A stretch of DNA of 58,220 nucleotides from DATGEP01 sp035310125 (GCA_035310125.1 DATGEP010000320.1:1-58220), one strand, 5' to 3'. Shown: positions 15,300 to 22,845, counted from the stretch's first letter. Numbers and translations are program-made. Notes: generated by a model not told the origin, from the sequence alone.

Positions 15300-16627
15300 C
15301 ACACGACCGGAATCTCGACGACGTCGCCGAACGGATACTGCTCCTTCTTGAGCCCGACCGACGCCCAGATCGTCGGGTAGCTCGGAGCCTTCTCGGGGAA
15401 CGTGCCATACCCGTCCGTCAGATAGACCAGCGTGTCCGGCGTTACCCCAAGGTTGTCGAGCTCGTCGAACACCGGCACGAAGGACGTTCCGCCGCCGCCC
15501 GGCGCCGGCTCGGCGCGCACAACCGCGAGATCCTGCGAGTCCTCGATCTCGTTGACCTTGCCGACCTCGGCGTCGCACCAGAACACGACGATCCGGCGCG
15601 GGCGCACATCCTCGAGGATGCCGGACACCTCGCTCAAGAACGTCTCGATCATGCCCCAGCACGAACCTGACGTGTCGATGCCGATTGCTACGAGATTGGC
15701 GCCGAACCCTGACGAGGCCGGTGCAAATATCGGATCCGGATTGCGGGTGATCATGCGGCGATCCGGCCGGCGCCAGTCATACCCGCCGCCGCCCATCTTG
15801 CGCTGCATGAGGCTTAGGATATGCTCCTGCCAGCTGACCTTGGGCTCCATGAGCTCGCCGAGCACGCGCTTGATGCCGGCGGGGAGCTTGCCTTGCGCCT
15901 GGGCCGCGTTGGCCGCCGCGGCGATAGCCGCCTTCCACTCGCCGTCATCACGCCCCTTGCCGCCGGACTTACCCGCGTCGGTAGCACCGCTAGGATCGAG
16001 CAGCACGTCGAAGCCGCCCCCTGGCATGCCGTCGCCGGGCTGGCCACCCTTCTGCGGGGGATACTTCTTGTACAGCTTGGCGTAGGCGTCGATCACCGCG
16101 TCGCCCCCCTTGGCGATGCTCGTGTCATGGAGACACCCACTCGGGAACTTCCCGACCTGGGACTCGATCAGCATGTCGTTGATGACGTAGTCGGCAGCGA
16201 AGTTGTGCATCTTCGAGCTGAGCTTGAGCAGCTTGTTGGCAAACGGCACGCCGCCGCGCTTGACGTAGGACTGCAGCAGCTCGCAATGCGCCCACATGCC
16301 ATGCGCGATCTCATGGCAGATCACGAACACGCGCTCGTGAATGTTCATCGCGAAGAACGTGCTCGGCCGCAGGATAAGGTTTACGCCATCGGTCGCCGCG
16401 ATCGGAATTTGCGGGTCCTCGGTGAACAGCGCGACGTGCTCGGTGCCGCGCGGGTTCATCATCTGATAAAGAAGCGACGCGAAGAACGGCGCGGTGTGAA
16501 GCATCGCGGCCTTGGTTTGCGTCCAAGCGCGCTGGTGCTCCGGTGATAGCGCAACTTCCTTGAGAAGTGACGCCGTGGAGCGGCCCTTGTCGGCCACGTT
16601 CCATTCATAGTTCGGTGTGGTGGTCAT
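15299..16627 (-). CDS. VWA-domain protein with metallopeptidase-like N-terminus (DUF2201 type)
   Basis: The product has 442 residues. The start at 16627 follows a palindrome-embedded ribosome site (16630-16645). The N-terminal domain has VFVICHEIAHGMWAH (HEIAHG at 105-110, a zincin motif). A Gly/Asp-rich linker lies around 193-230. The C-terminal VWA domain has AIGIDTSGS (MIDAS, DTSGS 318-322) and LVYLTDGYG. Proteins of this layout work with MoxR-type AAA+ ATPases, and such an ATPase is encoded 880 bases upstream at 17507-18580. The pair probably forms a chaperone or remodelling complex; the phage target is unknown. Confidence 0.8.
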   Translation of the reverse strand: MTTTPNYEWNVADKGRSTASLLKEVALSPEHQRAWTQTKAAMLHTAPFFASLLYQMMNPRGTEHVALFTEDPQIPIAATDGVNLILRPSTFFAMNIHERVFVICHEIAHGMWAHCELLQSYVKRGGVPFANKLLKLSSKMHNFAADYVINDMLIESQVGKFPSGCLHDTSIAKGGDAVIDAYAKLYKKYPPQKGGQPGDGMPGGGFDVLLDPSGATDAGKSGGKGRDDGEWKAAIAAAANAAQAQGKLPAGIKRVLGELMEPKVSWQEHILSLMQRKMGGGGYDWRRPDRRMITRNPDPIFAPASSGFGANLVAIGIDTSGSCWGMIETFLSEVSGILEDVRPRRIVVFWCDAEVGKVNEIEDSQDLAVVRAEPAPGGGGTSFVPVFDELDNLGVTPDTLVYLTDGYGTFPEKAPSYPTIWASVGLKKEQYPFGDVVEIPVV

Positions 16628-16634
16628 CGTTACC

Positions 16635-16862
16635 TCAGCGGGTAAATTGGGTGGACTCGGGTAGCAGCGCGGCAAGCGCGTCGCGCGATGGATGGGTGTT
16701 AATGGTGTGGGTGTCAGGCAGAGGGCATTTCTCGCCAGGAGGCGCGCCGCAATCGGGGCACTTGACGTGGAGCTGGCCCAACAGCTTGATCACATAGACG
16801 TCCTGGGGCCAGGGTATCCAGGGTTCACCCTGCGTCCTCAATAGGGATTTCGCTGTATCCAT
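16635..16862 (-). CDS. Zinc-ribbon small protein, family member 5
   Basis: The product has 75 residues. It contains VKCPDCGAPPGEKCPLPDTH, then THPSRDALAALLPE, the member closest to the general phage zinc-finger consensus (CPxCGAPPGxxC). The ATG at 16862 gives a 38-base overlap with the gene upstream; a TTG nearer its stop is an alternative. The stop codon falls inside the palindrome at 16630-16645, which also serves the next gene. Confidence 0.6.
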   Translation of the reverse strand: MDTAKSLLRTQGEPWIPWPQDVYVIKLLGQLHVKCPDCGAPPGEKCPLPDTHTINTHPSRDALAALLPESTQFTR

Positions 16863-17049
16863 CTGGGTTGTCCGGATTGAACTCCGCGCTCCATTTCTTG
16901 AAGCTACAGGTGGCACCGGAGACAAACGCCACCTTCATCTTCACCATGCAGCCGGCTTCGTGCATCGCCTTCTGCAGAGCTTCCAATGCCTCGGGCCGCA
17001 TGTTCTTGCTGTCGGCCTCGACGGTCAGGATGTATGAGAGGTCATTCAC
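16825..17049 (-). CDS. Small conserved protein, paralogue of the next gene upstream
   Basis: The product has 74 residues. Its core, ADSKNMRPEALEALQKAM followed by CMVKMKVAFVSGATCSFKKW, aligns with LDNRSMAPDARKAL...MMLKIKFVEKAKLSFVRK of the neighbour at 17042, so the two are tandem duplicates. They overlap by 8 bases. No known family. Confidence 0.5.
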   Translation of the reverse strand: MNDLSYILTVEADSKNMRPEALEALQKAMHEAGCMVKMKVAFVSGATCSFKKWSAEFNPDNPDGYSEIPIEDAG

Positions 17050-17299
17050 CGAGATACTCCCAGAGTTGCTCGTCGGTGACGCTCTGCTCGCCGCCGCGGA
17101 ACGACTTGCGGACGAAGGACAATTTCGCCTTCTCGACGAACTTAATCTTCAACATCATGTCGGCCGCGCCCCGCAGCAGCATCAGGCTAAGCGCCTTGCG
17201 CGCGTCGGGGGCCATTGAGCGGTTGTCGAGCACCACCCTTATGGAGAGCTCGACGGTGGACGAGGTGTCGCTCGCCCACTCCTCTTCGTGCTTAGGCAT
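17042..17299 (-). CDS. Small conserved protein, paralogue of the next gene downstream
   Basis: The product has 85 residues. ATG at 17299 is three bases after the palindrome 17303-17318, which forms its ribosome site. The strand-helix-strand core matches the 74-residue neighbour. It lies between the MoxR ATPase gene and its VWA partner gene, so it might be an accessory to that complex, but only position supports this. Confidence 0.5.
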   Translation of the reverse strand: MPKHEEEWASDTSSTVELSIRVVLDNRSMAPDARKALSLMLLRGAADMMLKIKFVEKAKLSFVRKSFRGGEQSVTDEQLWEYLGE

Positions 17300-17322
17300 T
17301 GGTTACCTCGTGGGGTAAGTAA

Positions 17323-17496
17323 TCAGCGCGCGAGCGGCGCCCAGAACCCGCCCCACCACAAGAGCAGTAACAGGAGAGTTCCTGAAATCATGGCGCTGCG
17401 GGCGTTGTAGTGCCCCTCGTAGGGCTTGCCGTGCTTAGCGGCGTGCGTGTAAACGTCGATGAATATCAAGCCGAGCTCGATAAGTTGGGGGAGCAT
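17323..17496 (-). CDS. Small membrane protein
   Basis: The product has 57 residues. It starts MLPQLIELGLIFIDVYTHAA and ends with a hydrophobic segment SGTLLLLLLWWGGFWAPLA that would span the inner membrane. The ATG at 17496 follows a G-rich AAGTAAGGGGGC. It fills what would otherwise be a 200-base gap between palindrome 17303 and the MoxR gene. Function unknown. Confidence 0.6.
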   Translation of the reverse strand: MLPQLIELGLIFIDVYTHAAKHGKPYEGHYNARSAMISGTLLLLLLWWGGFWAPLAR

Positions 17497-17506
17497 TACT
17501 GCCCCC

Positions 17507-18580
17507 TTACTTCATCAAGATGGCGGACATCAGAGACGAGTTCGCCCGCGCCCACTTGTGGAAGCTAGGCGTATTGACGAACCCCGGCATGCGATGGACC
17601 GCGGTGCGGCAGAAGGTGATTGTGAACTCGGCCGGCATGCGCTGGACGTAGTCGACCACCGGCTCGAGATCCTCCTCGCGGCAGCGAGCCGCCAGGTTGT
17701 GGCACACCAAAAGCAGCGCATCCGGCTTCTTGCTGAGTTTCGTCCCCTTCGGGTCGGCGACGATCTCCTCGTATTTGGGCATCTCATTGCCCAAGCGGAC
17801 CATCGCGAAGAACTGCGCGGCGTTGCCCTCGCCGATCATACCCGACACGTAGGACATTGCCTGAGTGTCATCCCGCAGCCGCTCGGAGTCGTCAGAGATG
17901 CTCTCGAGGAGCTTGCCAGCCATCACCAGCGATCGCGGCGTGAGCCACGGCCCTTGCTTGTCGGGCACCTTGCCGGTGAACACCTCGCCGGCGCACTGCT
18001 CGGCGAACGCCCTGATCACCGGGTGGATGTTCTTGCGCGCCGCCCAGTTGTTCCAGGCCGGGAACGTCGTATCGACTTCGAGCTCCATCCTCCGATTGAT
18101 GATGAAGTCGAAGTTCTTGGTGACACCGGAGCGATCGCCGGCGCGGTTCGAGGCGCTGACCACGCTCCATCCCTCGGGCACGAAGTGTGGGCCGCAGCGC
18201 TTGTTGAGGAACAGCTCGGCGGACACGCGCTTGACGTCCGACTCGCCCTGCCCCCACTCATCGAAGAACAGAATGCCGCGCTTGTAAGCGTGCATCGGCG
18301 TGCCGTCATCGCACGTCATCCATGCCGGCTTCGACCAGCACATGGCATACGTTCCGTCGTCCTGGCGCATCGGCACGCCGAAGCCCATGAGATCGCTCGG
18401 CGTCTGCGTGGCCATGAATAGGGTGGACAAGCCCCAGGGCTCGCCGTCGCGCTTGCTGAGCGCAGCGACCTGATCCTTGACGAACTCGGACTTGCCGGCG
18501 CCGGGGCTGGACTTGAGTTCCAGCGACAGGCCAGAGTCGAGCAAGCGCGGAAAATCCTGTGCAAGAGTATCGAAATCCAT
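17507..18580 (-). CDS. MoxR-type AAA+ ATPase
   Basis: The product has 357 residues. Walker A is SSPGAGKS (24-31), Walker B GILFFDEWG (102-110), and sensor-like SASNRAGDRSG at 142-152, followed by an Arg pair (NRRMELEV) and a helical C-terminal domain. GGAGAG precedes ATG. The family couples ATP hydrolysis to remodelling of partners through a VWA protein, which here is the gene at 15299-16627. Its leader carries CCACCACA and CCCACCCA elements shared with three other early genes. Confidence 0.8.
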   Translation of the reverse strand: MDFDTLAQDFPRLLDSGLSLELKSSPGAGKSEFVKDQVAALSKRDGEPWGLSTLFMATQTPSDLMGFGVPMRQDDGTYAMCWSKPAWMTCDDGTPMHAYKRGILFFDEWGQGESDVKRVSAELFLNKRCGPHFVPEGWSVVSASNRAGDRSGVTKNFDFIINRRMELEVDTTFPAWNNWAARKNIHPVIRAFAEQCAGEVFTGKVPDKQGPWLTPRSLVMAGKLLESISDDSERLRDDTQAMSYVSGMIGEGNAAQFFAMVRLGNEMPKYEEIVADPKGTKLSKKPDALLLVCHNLAARCREEDLEPVVDYVQRMPAEFTITFCRTAVHRMPGFVNTPSFHKWARANSSLMSAILMK

Positions 18581-18652
18581 TGAAGTCTCTCCGTGGGTGG
18601 GATGCTGTTGTGGTGGTTACCCGGCAGGTAAGTGGCGGGGCCGGGGTGAGCT

Positions 18653-18892
18653 CTAAACGCTCGTGACGTCGAAGTGAGCACGCAGCAACTTGCGCTGCGT
18701 GAATTTATCCTGCTGTTCGAACACCTCTTGGTTGATGGTGACCACATTGTTCACGCGATCGACCTTGGCGATTACCCGGCCAGGTAAATCCCTCGGCGGG
18801 GCGAACCTGATGATCCGTGGGAGCGGGTGCGCCCACATCTTGTCGTCCCACCAGGGCGTGGCCCCAGGGGAGAAAGGCGCAACATGAAGCAT
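18653..18892 (-). CDS. Small basic protein, unknown function
   Basis: The product has 79 residues. It begins MLHVAPFSPGATPWWDDK, then has strands (RVIAKVDRVNNVVTINQE) and a terminal helix FTQRKLLRAHFDV. AAGGAA precedes the ATG by six bases. One palindrome lies inside at 18772, and another follows the gene at 18617. No family recognised. Confidence 0.45.
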   Translation of the reverse strand: MLHVAPFSPGATPWWDDKMWAHPLPRIIRFAPPRDLPGRVIAKVDRVNNVVTINQEVFEQQDKFTQRKLLRAHFDVTSV

Positions 18893-18975
18893 GGCGGTTC
18901 CTTGATGAGTTTGCGCGGCGCGCCTGTTGTTTCAGGCCCGAAGGGCGTCGGCGCAGCGCGCCGCGCGGTTGCCTT

Positions 18976-19599
18976 TCAGGCAACGTCCTTGAAAACGTGA
19001 CGGTCGTCCGTGCCCAGCTTCGAGTGGCTGTAACGGATCATGAACATGAGGCAGCAGGCGGCATGCCAGAGGTGAGGCATGCCGCTTTCCTCGTCGAGCT
19101 CCTCGCCCCGCCAGAACGCCCAGAGATGGCGCAGGCAGGCGCTGAATAGGCGCGACCACTTGAACGTGCCGAGCGCCCAATTCCAGGCGGCGTATTTCTG
19201 CTCACCAAAAGCCAGCACCTTGGCCGTCGCCTCTAGGAACAACGGATCGAGGAGATGCAACGGCACCTTGCCGGCGTCGTGTTTCATGGCCTCGGTAGGT
19301 TTCGCAACGTCGGAGAGGTTATTCGCGGCATCGAAGCGCGGCACGCGGGGCGGCGCGGCGCGTGAGACGAGTTCGAAGCAATAGGGCGCGAAGACATGCC
19401 CTGTGCCGAGCTGCTTAAGCTCGTAATAGCCAGTCGCCGTGCGGCTGGCGATCGTATAGAGCTGGCCCTCATACAGCAGTGGGCGCCCGTAGTTATGCAC
19501 GCAGCGCACCATATCGCCAGGCTGGAATACATGGTCGGGCGCACTGGTGCGCACCGGCGCGCTTTGGCGCTTGCCGAAGTCATTGACTTGGACGTTCAT
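18976..19599 (-). CDS. dATP/dGTP pyrophosphohydrolase-like protein with N-terminal barrel
   Basis: The product has 207 residues. The C-terminal 110 residues (KHDAGKVPLHLLDPLFLEAT, FGEQKYAAWNWALGTFKWSR, LRHLWAFWRGEELDEESG, then HLWHAACCL) match the phage DUF5664 group, annotated as dATP/dGTP diphosphohydrolases of the all-alpha MazG-like kind; the EE and D/E residues would bind metal. The first 95 residues look like a small SH3/KOW-like barrel (FQPGDMVRCVHNYGRPLLYE). It probably alters the nucleotide pool during infection. A promoter lies at 19666-19694 and GGAGA stands before ATG. Confidence 0.65.
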   Translation of the reverse strand: MNVQVNDFGKRQSAPVRTSAPDHVFQPGDMVRCVHNYGRPLLYEGQLYTIASRTATGYYELKQLGTGHVFAPYCFELVSRAAPPRVPRFDAANNLSDVAKPTEAMKHDAGKVPLHLLDPLFLEATAKVLAFGEQKYAAWNWALGTFKWSRLFSACLRHLWAFWRGEELDEESGMPHLWHAACCLMFMIRYSHSKLGTDDRHVFKDVA

Positions 19600-19665
19600 A
19601 TGGAAGTCTCCGTTGGGTGGGGCTAACCGAAGCGAATATCGTGGTGGATAGCTTCGTTATACTAT

Positions 19666-19694
19666 AGAATACCTGTGGTTTTAGTAGGCGTCAA
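19666..19694 (-). promoter_or_regulatory. Putative sigma70 promoter for the pyrophosphohydrolase operon
   Basis: Reading leftward there is TTGACG, 17 bases, then TATTCT. The spacer CCTACTAAAACCACAGG shares TACTAAAACCAC with those of the promoters at 11516 and 26900. The -35 lies inside the end of the zinc-ribbon gene at 19681. Confidence 0.5.
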
Positions 19695-19941
19695 GCGCGA
19701 TTACCTTGTCAGGTAAGAGCATCGCTAGCGCAACGCGCTCGGTGTGGTAGCGCCCGCGCCCAGTCATGGCGTCGTAGTTGCAGTAGAAGCGGTAGCCAAC
19801 CTTGTCAGCTTCCTTTCCTGCACCGCAAATCGGGCAGACGACGTGCCAATACGTGTTGTATTCGAGCCGATCCGATAGCTCGTGGGCTTGAACCACCGTG
19901 CGCCCAGCGTCGTCGTCGTGATAGCGCACTTCACTCGCCAT
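19681..19941 (-). CDS. Zinc-ribbon small protein, family member 6
   Basis: The product has 86 residues. VVCPICGAGKEADKVGYRFY leads into a further Cys, then RGRYHTERVALAMLLPDKV. GGAGG lies ten bases before the ATG at 19941; an upstream ATG at 19965 is possible. The palindrome at 19701 encodes the LPDKVI stretch near the end. The long loop between the second and third Cys is a family variant. Members 6, 7 and 8 form a contiguous run. Confidence 0.6.
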   Translation of the reverse strand: MASEVRYHDDDAGRTVVQAHELSDRLEYNTYWHVVCPICGAGKEADKVGYRFYCNYDAMTGRGRYHTERVALAMLLPDKVIALDAY

Positions 19942-20170
19942 GGAGGCGATTCCTCCCATTGGCACGGTATCCGGCGCCCGCCGGCATGAGCGAGCCGAGC
20001 GCGAGGCGCTGGACGTGCAGAACCCCCCTACTATCTGAGTAGCAGTAGCCGGGCGGCCTGCAGCCGCACACCGGGCACTCGACGCCCCAATAAGCGTTGG
20101 CCACGTCGTCGGGATTGAGGTCGTTTATCGACTCGTAGATGTGGGCGACTTTGATCACTTCATCGGTCAT
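19931..20170 (-). CDS. Zinc-ribbon small protein, family member 7
   Basis: The product has 79 residues, overlapping the gene on each side by about 11 bases. VECPVCGCRPPGYCYSDSRG is followed by LHVQRLALGSLMPA. Here His stands before V-Q-R instead of the usual H-x-E-R. The C-terminal tail GYRANGRNRLHGE is unique to this copy. Confidence 0.6.
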   Translation of the reverse strand: MTDEVIKVAHIYESINDLNPDDVANAYWGVECPVCGCRPPGYCYSDSRGVLHVQRLALGSLMPAGAGYRANGRNRLHGE

Positions 20171-20387
20171 TGGGCGCTTGTTCCTCCCACGTCACCACGG
20201 GTGGCAAAATCGCGCCGAGCGCGGCGCGCGCTGAGTGGATAACCCCGTCAGAGCCGCCTTGGCCGGCACACCAGTGGTAGCGGGGCATGCCACACGTTGG
20301 GCAGCGGATGGCCCAGGCGTTGGTCGCCGTGTTGATGTCGAGGCTAAGCGAGTGGATAGTGCTATCCTCGAAAGTCTCTGAACTCAC
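20160..20387 (-). CDS. Zinc-ribbon small protein, family member 8
   Basis: The product has 75 residues. GTG at 20387 is preceded by GAGGTAAC from the palindrome at 20393. IRCPTCGMPRYHWCAGQGG is followed by IHSARAALGAILPP. The N-terminus (FEDSTIHSLSLDINTATNAW) is acidic. It is the first of a run of three tandem family genes. Confidence 0.6.
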   Translation of the reverse strand: MSSETFEDSTIHSLSLDINTATNAWAIRCPTCGMPRYHWCAGQGGSDGVIHSARAALGAILPPVVTWEEQAPNDR

Positions 20388-20392
20388 AGCAG

Positions 20393-20437
20393 TTACCTCG
20401 TCGGTAAGGAAGCGATCAGCGCCCTGGCTTCCGTCAT
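20393..20437 (-). pseudogene. Possible relic of a zinc-ribbon gene (C-terminal helix only)
   Basis: A 14-codon frame MTEARALIASLPTR, extendable upstream in frame to RRRPHPMTEARALIASL, matches the closing H-P-x-x-R-x-A-L-A-x-L-L-P helix of the family. The Cys part is missing. Its stop codon is inside the palindrome. It could equally be a chance match over a short length. Confidence 0.25.
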
Positions 20438-20488
20438 CGGGTGTGGTCGGCGGCGCAACGGCTCGCTATCGATAACGTCCGATTATCG

Positions 20489-20992
20489 CTAGGCAGCGAT
20501 CGACAGCTTGGGCGGCACCTTGAGCAGCTTCTGGCAGTCGGGGTCGGCACGAAGATGCTTCACGAACCCGGTCACCATCGTCTGGCCCGCGTCGCCCTTC
20601 CAACAGACCTCGAGATTGCTCTTCCAGATGTAGAATAACAGTGGGTCCGTCTCGCGGTAGTAGGTAGCTGCCACCAGCTGCTTGCCGAAAGCCACCACGT
20701 TACACCACAGCGCCTCGGTCTTATCCGAGTATGGCAGCTTGGCGCGGGCAAAGAACTCTCGCCCAGCACCGCGCGAATGGCACGCCTCAACGAATATCAC
20801 CTTGCGCTTGAGCTCCTTCGCCACGCCGGCGAAGTGACCGCGGATCCTTGAGGGGGCGAGATCGAGGCGCGTGCCGAACTTCCGCTTGGCGCTCCAATCA
20901 TGGTAGCAATAGATCACGCCGGACTCGATGAAGTCGTCATAGTGGCCTTGGATGGTGGCCAGCATCTCGGCGTGGTGGGTGGACTGAATCAT
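20489..20992 (-). CDS. Conserved protein, unknown function
   Basis: The product has 167 residues. ATG at 20992 is three bases after the palindrome 20996-21011, with GAGGAGGTAA as ribosome site. Sequence features are SGVIYCYHDWSAKRKFGTRL, a basic helix (GVAKELKRKVIFVEACHSRG) and an aromatic-rich second half (LWCNVVAFGKQLVAATYYRE). It looks like a globular alpha/beta protein. No family recognised. Confidence 0.5.
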   Translation of the reverse strand: MIQSTHHAEMLATIQGHYDDFIESGVIYCYHDWSAKRKFGTRLDLAPSRIRGHFAGVAKELKRKVIFVEACHSRGAGREFFARAKLPYSDKTEALWCNVVAFGKQLVAATYYRETDPLLFYIWKSNLEVCWKGDAGQTMVTGFVKHLRADPDCQKLLKVPPKLSIAA

Positions 20993-21011
20993 CCCTTACC
21001 TCCTCAGGTAA

Positions 21012-21239
21012 TCACGCGTGATCGTTCCAGCTGCCGCAGGCGGGGCACTCCCATTGCTGCCAGGTGGTGTTGATCTCGGGGTCGTCGAACTCCCACGCCT
21101 CATTGCAAGAGCCGCAGCGCCATTCGTCCTTCGGGTTGTCCGACCAGTGATCGGGCTTCGCATCTGGGCGCTTGCTAGGCACGACACGCTGGCGATACTT
21201 CGGGGTGCGCAGATCACGCGCGATTGGGTTGCGTTTCAT
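21012..21239 (-). CDS. Small zinc-binding phage protein, not of the main zinc-ribbon family
   Basis: The product has 75 residues. KRNPIARDLRTPKYRQRVV is a motif found at the front of many small phage proteins. Two Cys pairs, WRCGSCNEAWEF and WECPACGSWN, form a CxxC-x(n)-CxxC ribbon. It lacks the terminal A-L-A-x-L-L helix. It overlaps the upstream gene's stop by ATGA. Confidence 0.6.
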   Translation of the reverse strand: MKRNPIARDLRTPKYRQRVVPSKRPDAKPDHWSDNPKDEWRCGSCNEAWEFDDPEINTTWQQWECPACGSWNDHA

Positions 21240-21463
21240 TTGGCGAACCTTTGGGATTGCCTGTCGTCGGGCAGCAGCATGGCCAGCGCCTTACGGCCCT
21301 CGTGGACGATGCCGGCGTGCCTGCCATTCGGCATGCGGCAGAAACCCCTGGGCGCGGCGCCGCACTCGGGGCAAGCGCAGTGGCGGAATGCTAGACCCCA
21401 TATCCGCGCGCTCTCGCTCCAAGGCTCGGACACGTCTTGCGTGGCCACGTCTTGCGTGGTCAC
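21236..21463 (-). CDS. Zinc-ribbon small protein, family member 9
   Basis: The product has 75 residues and starts with GTG in a GTGA overlap. CACPECGAAPRGFCRMPNG is followed by IVHEGRKALAMLLPDD. Its N-terminus has a short DNA and peptide repeat (TQDVATQDVSE). Confidence 0.6.
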   Translation of the reverse strand: MTTQDVATQDVSEPWSESARIWGLAFRHCACPECGAAPRGFCRMPNGRHAGIVHEGRKALAMLLPDDRQSQRFAK

Positions 21464-21618
21464 GGCCTGCCGCCGCGCGATAGAGAGACCACGACCGAAG
21501 TTACCTCGGGCTTCGCGAACAGCTTCTCGAGAACCTCATTGAGGGTGACGAGCGTGACCCGCACGGTCACCTCGCTTTCGGTGTCATCGTTGTAGTTTAT
21601 GGTGATCATTGCACTCAC
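21460..21618 (-). CDS. Small protein, unknown function
   Basis: The product has 52 residues. GTG at 21618 is five bases after GGAGG of the palindrome 21621-21636, and an ATG nine bases later is an alternative. The strand-rich start (ITINYNDDTESEVTVRVTLV) and helix (LNEVLEKLFAKPEV) resemble a small alpha/beta fold. No family known. Confidence 0.45.
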   Translation of the reverse strand: MSAMITINYNDDTESEVTVRVTLVTLNEVLEKLFAKPEVTSVVVSLSRGGRP

Positions 21619-21638
21619 AGTTACCTCCATCGGTAAGC

Positions 21639-21781
21639 TCAGCGTGTGAGCCGGTTCAAACAGCGCCAATCCAATTGCTGTCCCGGCTCACCGACCAAGC
21701 TCACTTCATGGTCCTCTCCTCTGTTGGCCACGCGTCGCGCTTACGCTTCCACAGGGCGGCGCCCGCGGGCTTTACCGGCAT
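21639..21781 (-). other. Gap with two mini-frames
   Basis: Between the palindrome at 21621 and the next gene at 21804 I see only two tiny leftward frames. One (21701-21781) encodes 26 basic residues starting MPVKPAGAALWKRKRD. The other (21639-21704), in a GTGA overlap, encodes 21 residues starting MSLVGEPGQQLDW. GAGAGGACC precedes the second. Either could be a leader peptide or gene debris. Confidence 0.25.
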
Positions 21782-21803
21782 CTAGCTGGCTGCGTGGCTG
21801 GGA

Positions 21804-22013
21804 TTACTTGGCGATCAGCGCCGCCAATACGAGGCGCTGTCGATGGTATCTCGTGGAATATGCCTTGTTTGTCCGGCTACATGGGCCGAGTTTAACGCCG
21901 CATACGGGGCACTGCACGCGCCTGTAGGCCGCGCCTCTCACAGAGTGATGGATCAGCGAGCGTAACTCGTCATCCCACGCTGGCACCAGATCGTCGTGTC
22001 GTTCCTGGCTCAC
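21804..22013 (-). CDS. Zinc-ribbon small protein, family member 10
   Basis: The product has 69 residues and starts with GTG in a GTGA overlap. VQCPVCGVKLGPCSRTNKAY is followed by RYHRQRLVLAALIAK. The third Cys is only six residues after the second, the shortest spacing of the family. It is coupled to member 11. Confidence 0.6.
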   Translation of the reverse strand: MSQERHDDLVPAWDDELRSLIHHSVRGAAYRRVQCPVCGVKLGPCSRTNKAYSTRYHRQRLVLAALIAK

Positions 22014-22219
22014 GGCGTTACCCCATCGGGTAAGAGCATCGCGAGCGCCACACGAGCTCGGTGCGCGTAGCCGCGCTTGCCGTCATTGGTGCAGAACGCC
22101 CCTTTACGTCCACACACCGGGCACCGCACGACGTAGCGTGTCTTCCACCACAGTGGACCCTCTAGCGTTTTGGACTGCACGTAGTCGATCTCCTCGGGGC
22201 ACTCGGGCTCGTCGTTCAA
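22010..22219 (-). CDS. Zinc-ribbon small protein, family member 11
   Basis: The product has 69 residues. It begins with TTG overlapping the upstream stop as TTGA, which fits the coupling used across this arm. VRCPVCGRKGAFCTNDGKRG is followed by AHRARVALAMLLPDGV. The palindrome 22018-22033 encodes the LPDG-V end, just before the start of member 10. Confidence 0.6.
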   Translation of the reverse strand: MNDEPECPEEIDYVQSKTLEGPLWWKTRYVVRCPVCGRKGAFCTNDGKRGYAHRARVALAMLLPDGVTP

Positions 22220-22440
22220 AACGCCCCCCAGCCTTCGACATTCACACGCCCATCAACGTCGTGCCACACCCGGCGCGTTGGCTTAGGGTCATGCAGGGTG
22301 GTGCTTTCCCAGCCGAGCGCCTCATATTCGCTATAGTCCTCGTCACCCTCTAACTCGTTAACTCTTCGGATAGCGTCTGCAACAGAATAGTAGGCGTCGA
22401 CCGCGCAGCCATCAGCAATGACAACAAATATCGTGCCCAT
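22216..22440 (-). CDS. Small protein with the C-terminal VEGWGAF module
   Basis: The product has 74 residues. ATG at 22440 follows GAGGAGG-TAACT of the palindrome 22443-22458. An alpha/beta N-terminus (MGTIFVVIADGCAVDAYYSV) is followed by an acidic helix and a C-terminal stretch VDGRVNVEGWGAF. The same C-terminal stretch ends the otherwise different protein at 22846. Confidence 0.5.
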   Translation of the reverse strand: MGTIFVVIADGCAVDAYYSVADAIRRVNELEGDEDYSEYEALGWESTTLHDPKPTRRVWHDVDGRVNVEGWGAF

Positions 22441-22478
22441 AGTTACCTCCTCAGGTAAAAAGCCGCGGGCTCCATGGC

Positions 22479-22805
22479 TTAGAGCAGCGCGCTCTCGCGC
22501 TTGATCGTCTTGTCGATCGCGGCGAGCACCTGGCGGTGCGTGTGCCCATCGTTGAATGAGATGGGGCTACCGCCAACCGTATTCCATACGGCATCGAGCA
22601 CAGCTTCGCGCACTGGGGCACGGCCGACCAGCTCGAGCGCACCATTGAAGCACCAGCACACGGCTTCTTTCATATCGGGGTAGCACGCGTTGCCGTTGGC
22701 GTCGCGCGCATCGGACCCCTGCGTCCAGTTATCCTTCGGGGTGAGCACGGTGCGGATCGACCAGAGATCCTCGACCAGTTGCTTCTGAGCAGACATTCTC
22801 GCCAT
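22479..22805 (-). CDS. DUF6197-like phage protein
   Basis: The product has 108 residues. ATG at 22805 follows the palindrome 22811-22826 (GAGGAGGTAACACCC). The layout, an opening helix with WSIRTVLTPKDNWTQGSDAR, then CYPDMKEAVCWCFNGALELV and a final SFNDGHTHRQVLAAIDKTI, matches small phage and plasmid proteins I know as DUF6197. The role is unknown. Confidence 0.5.
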   Translation of the reverse strand: MARMSAQKQLVEDLWSIRTVLTPKDNWTQGSDARDANGNACYPDMKEAVCWCFNGALELVGRAPVREAVLDAVWNTVGGSPISFNDGHTHRQVLAAIDKTIKRESALL

Positions 22806-22845
22806 GGGTGTTACCTCCTCAGGTAATGGCGTTGCGATGTGGTGG

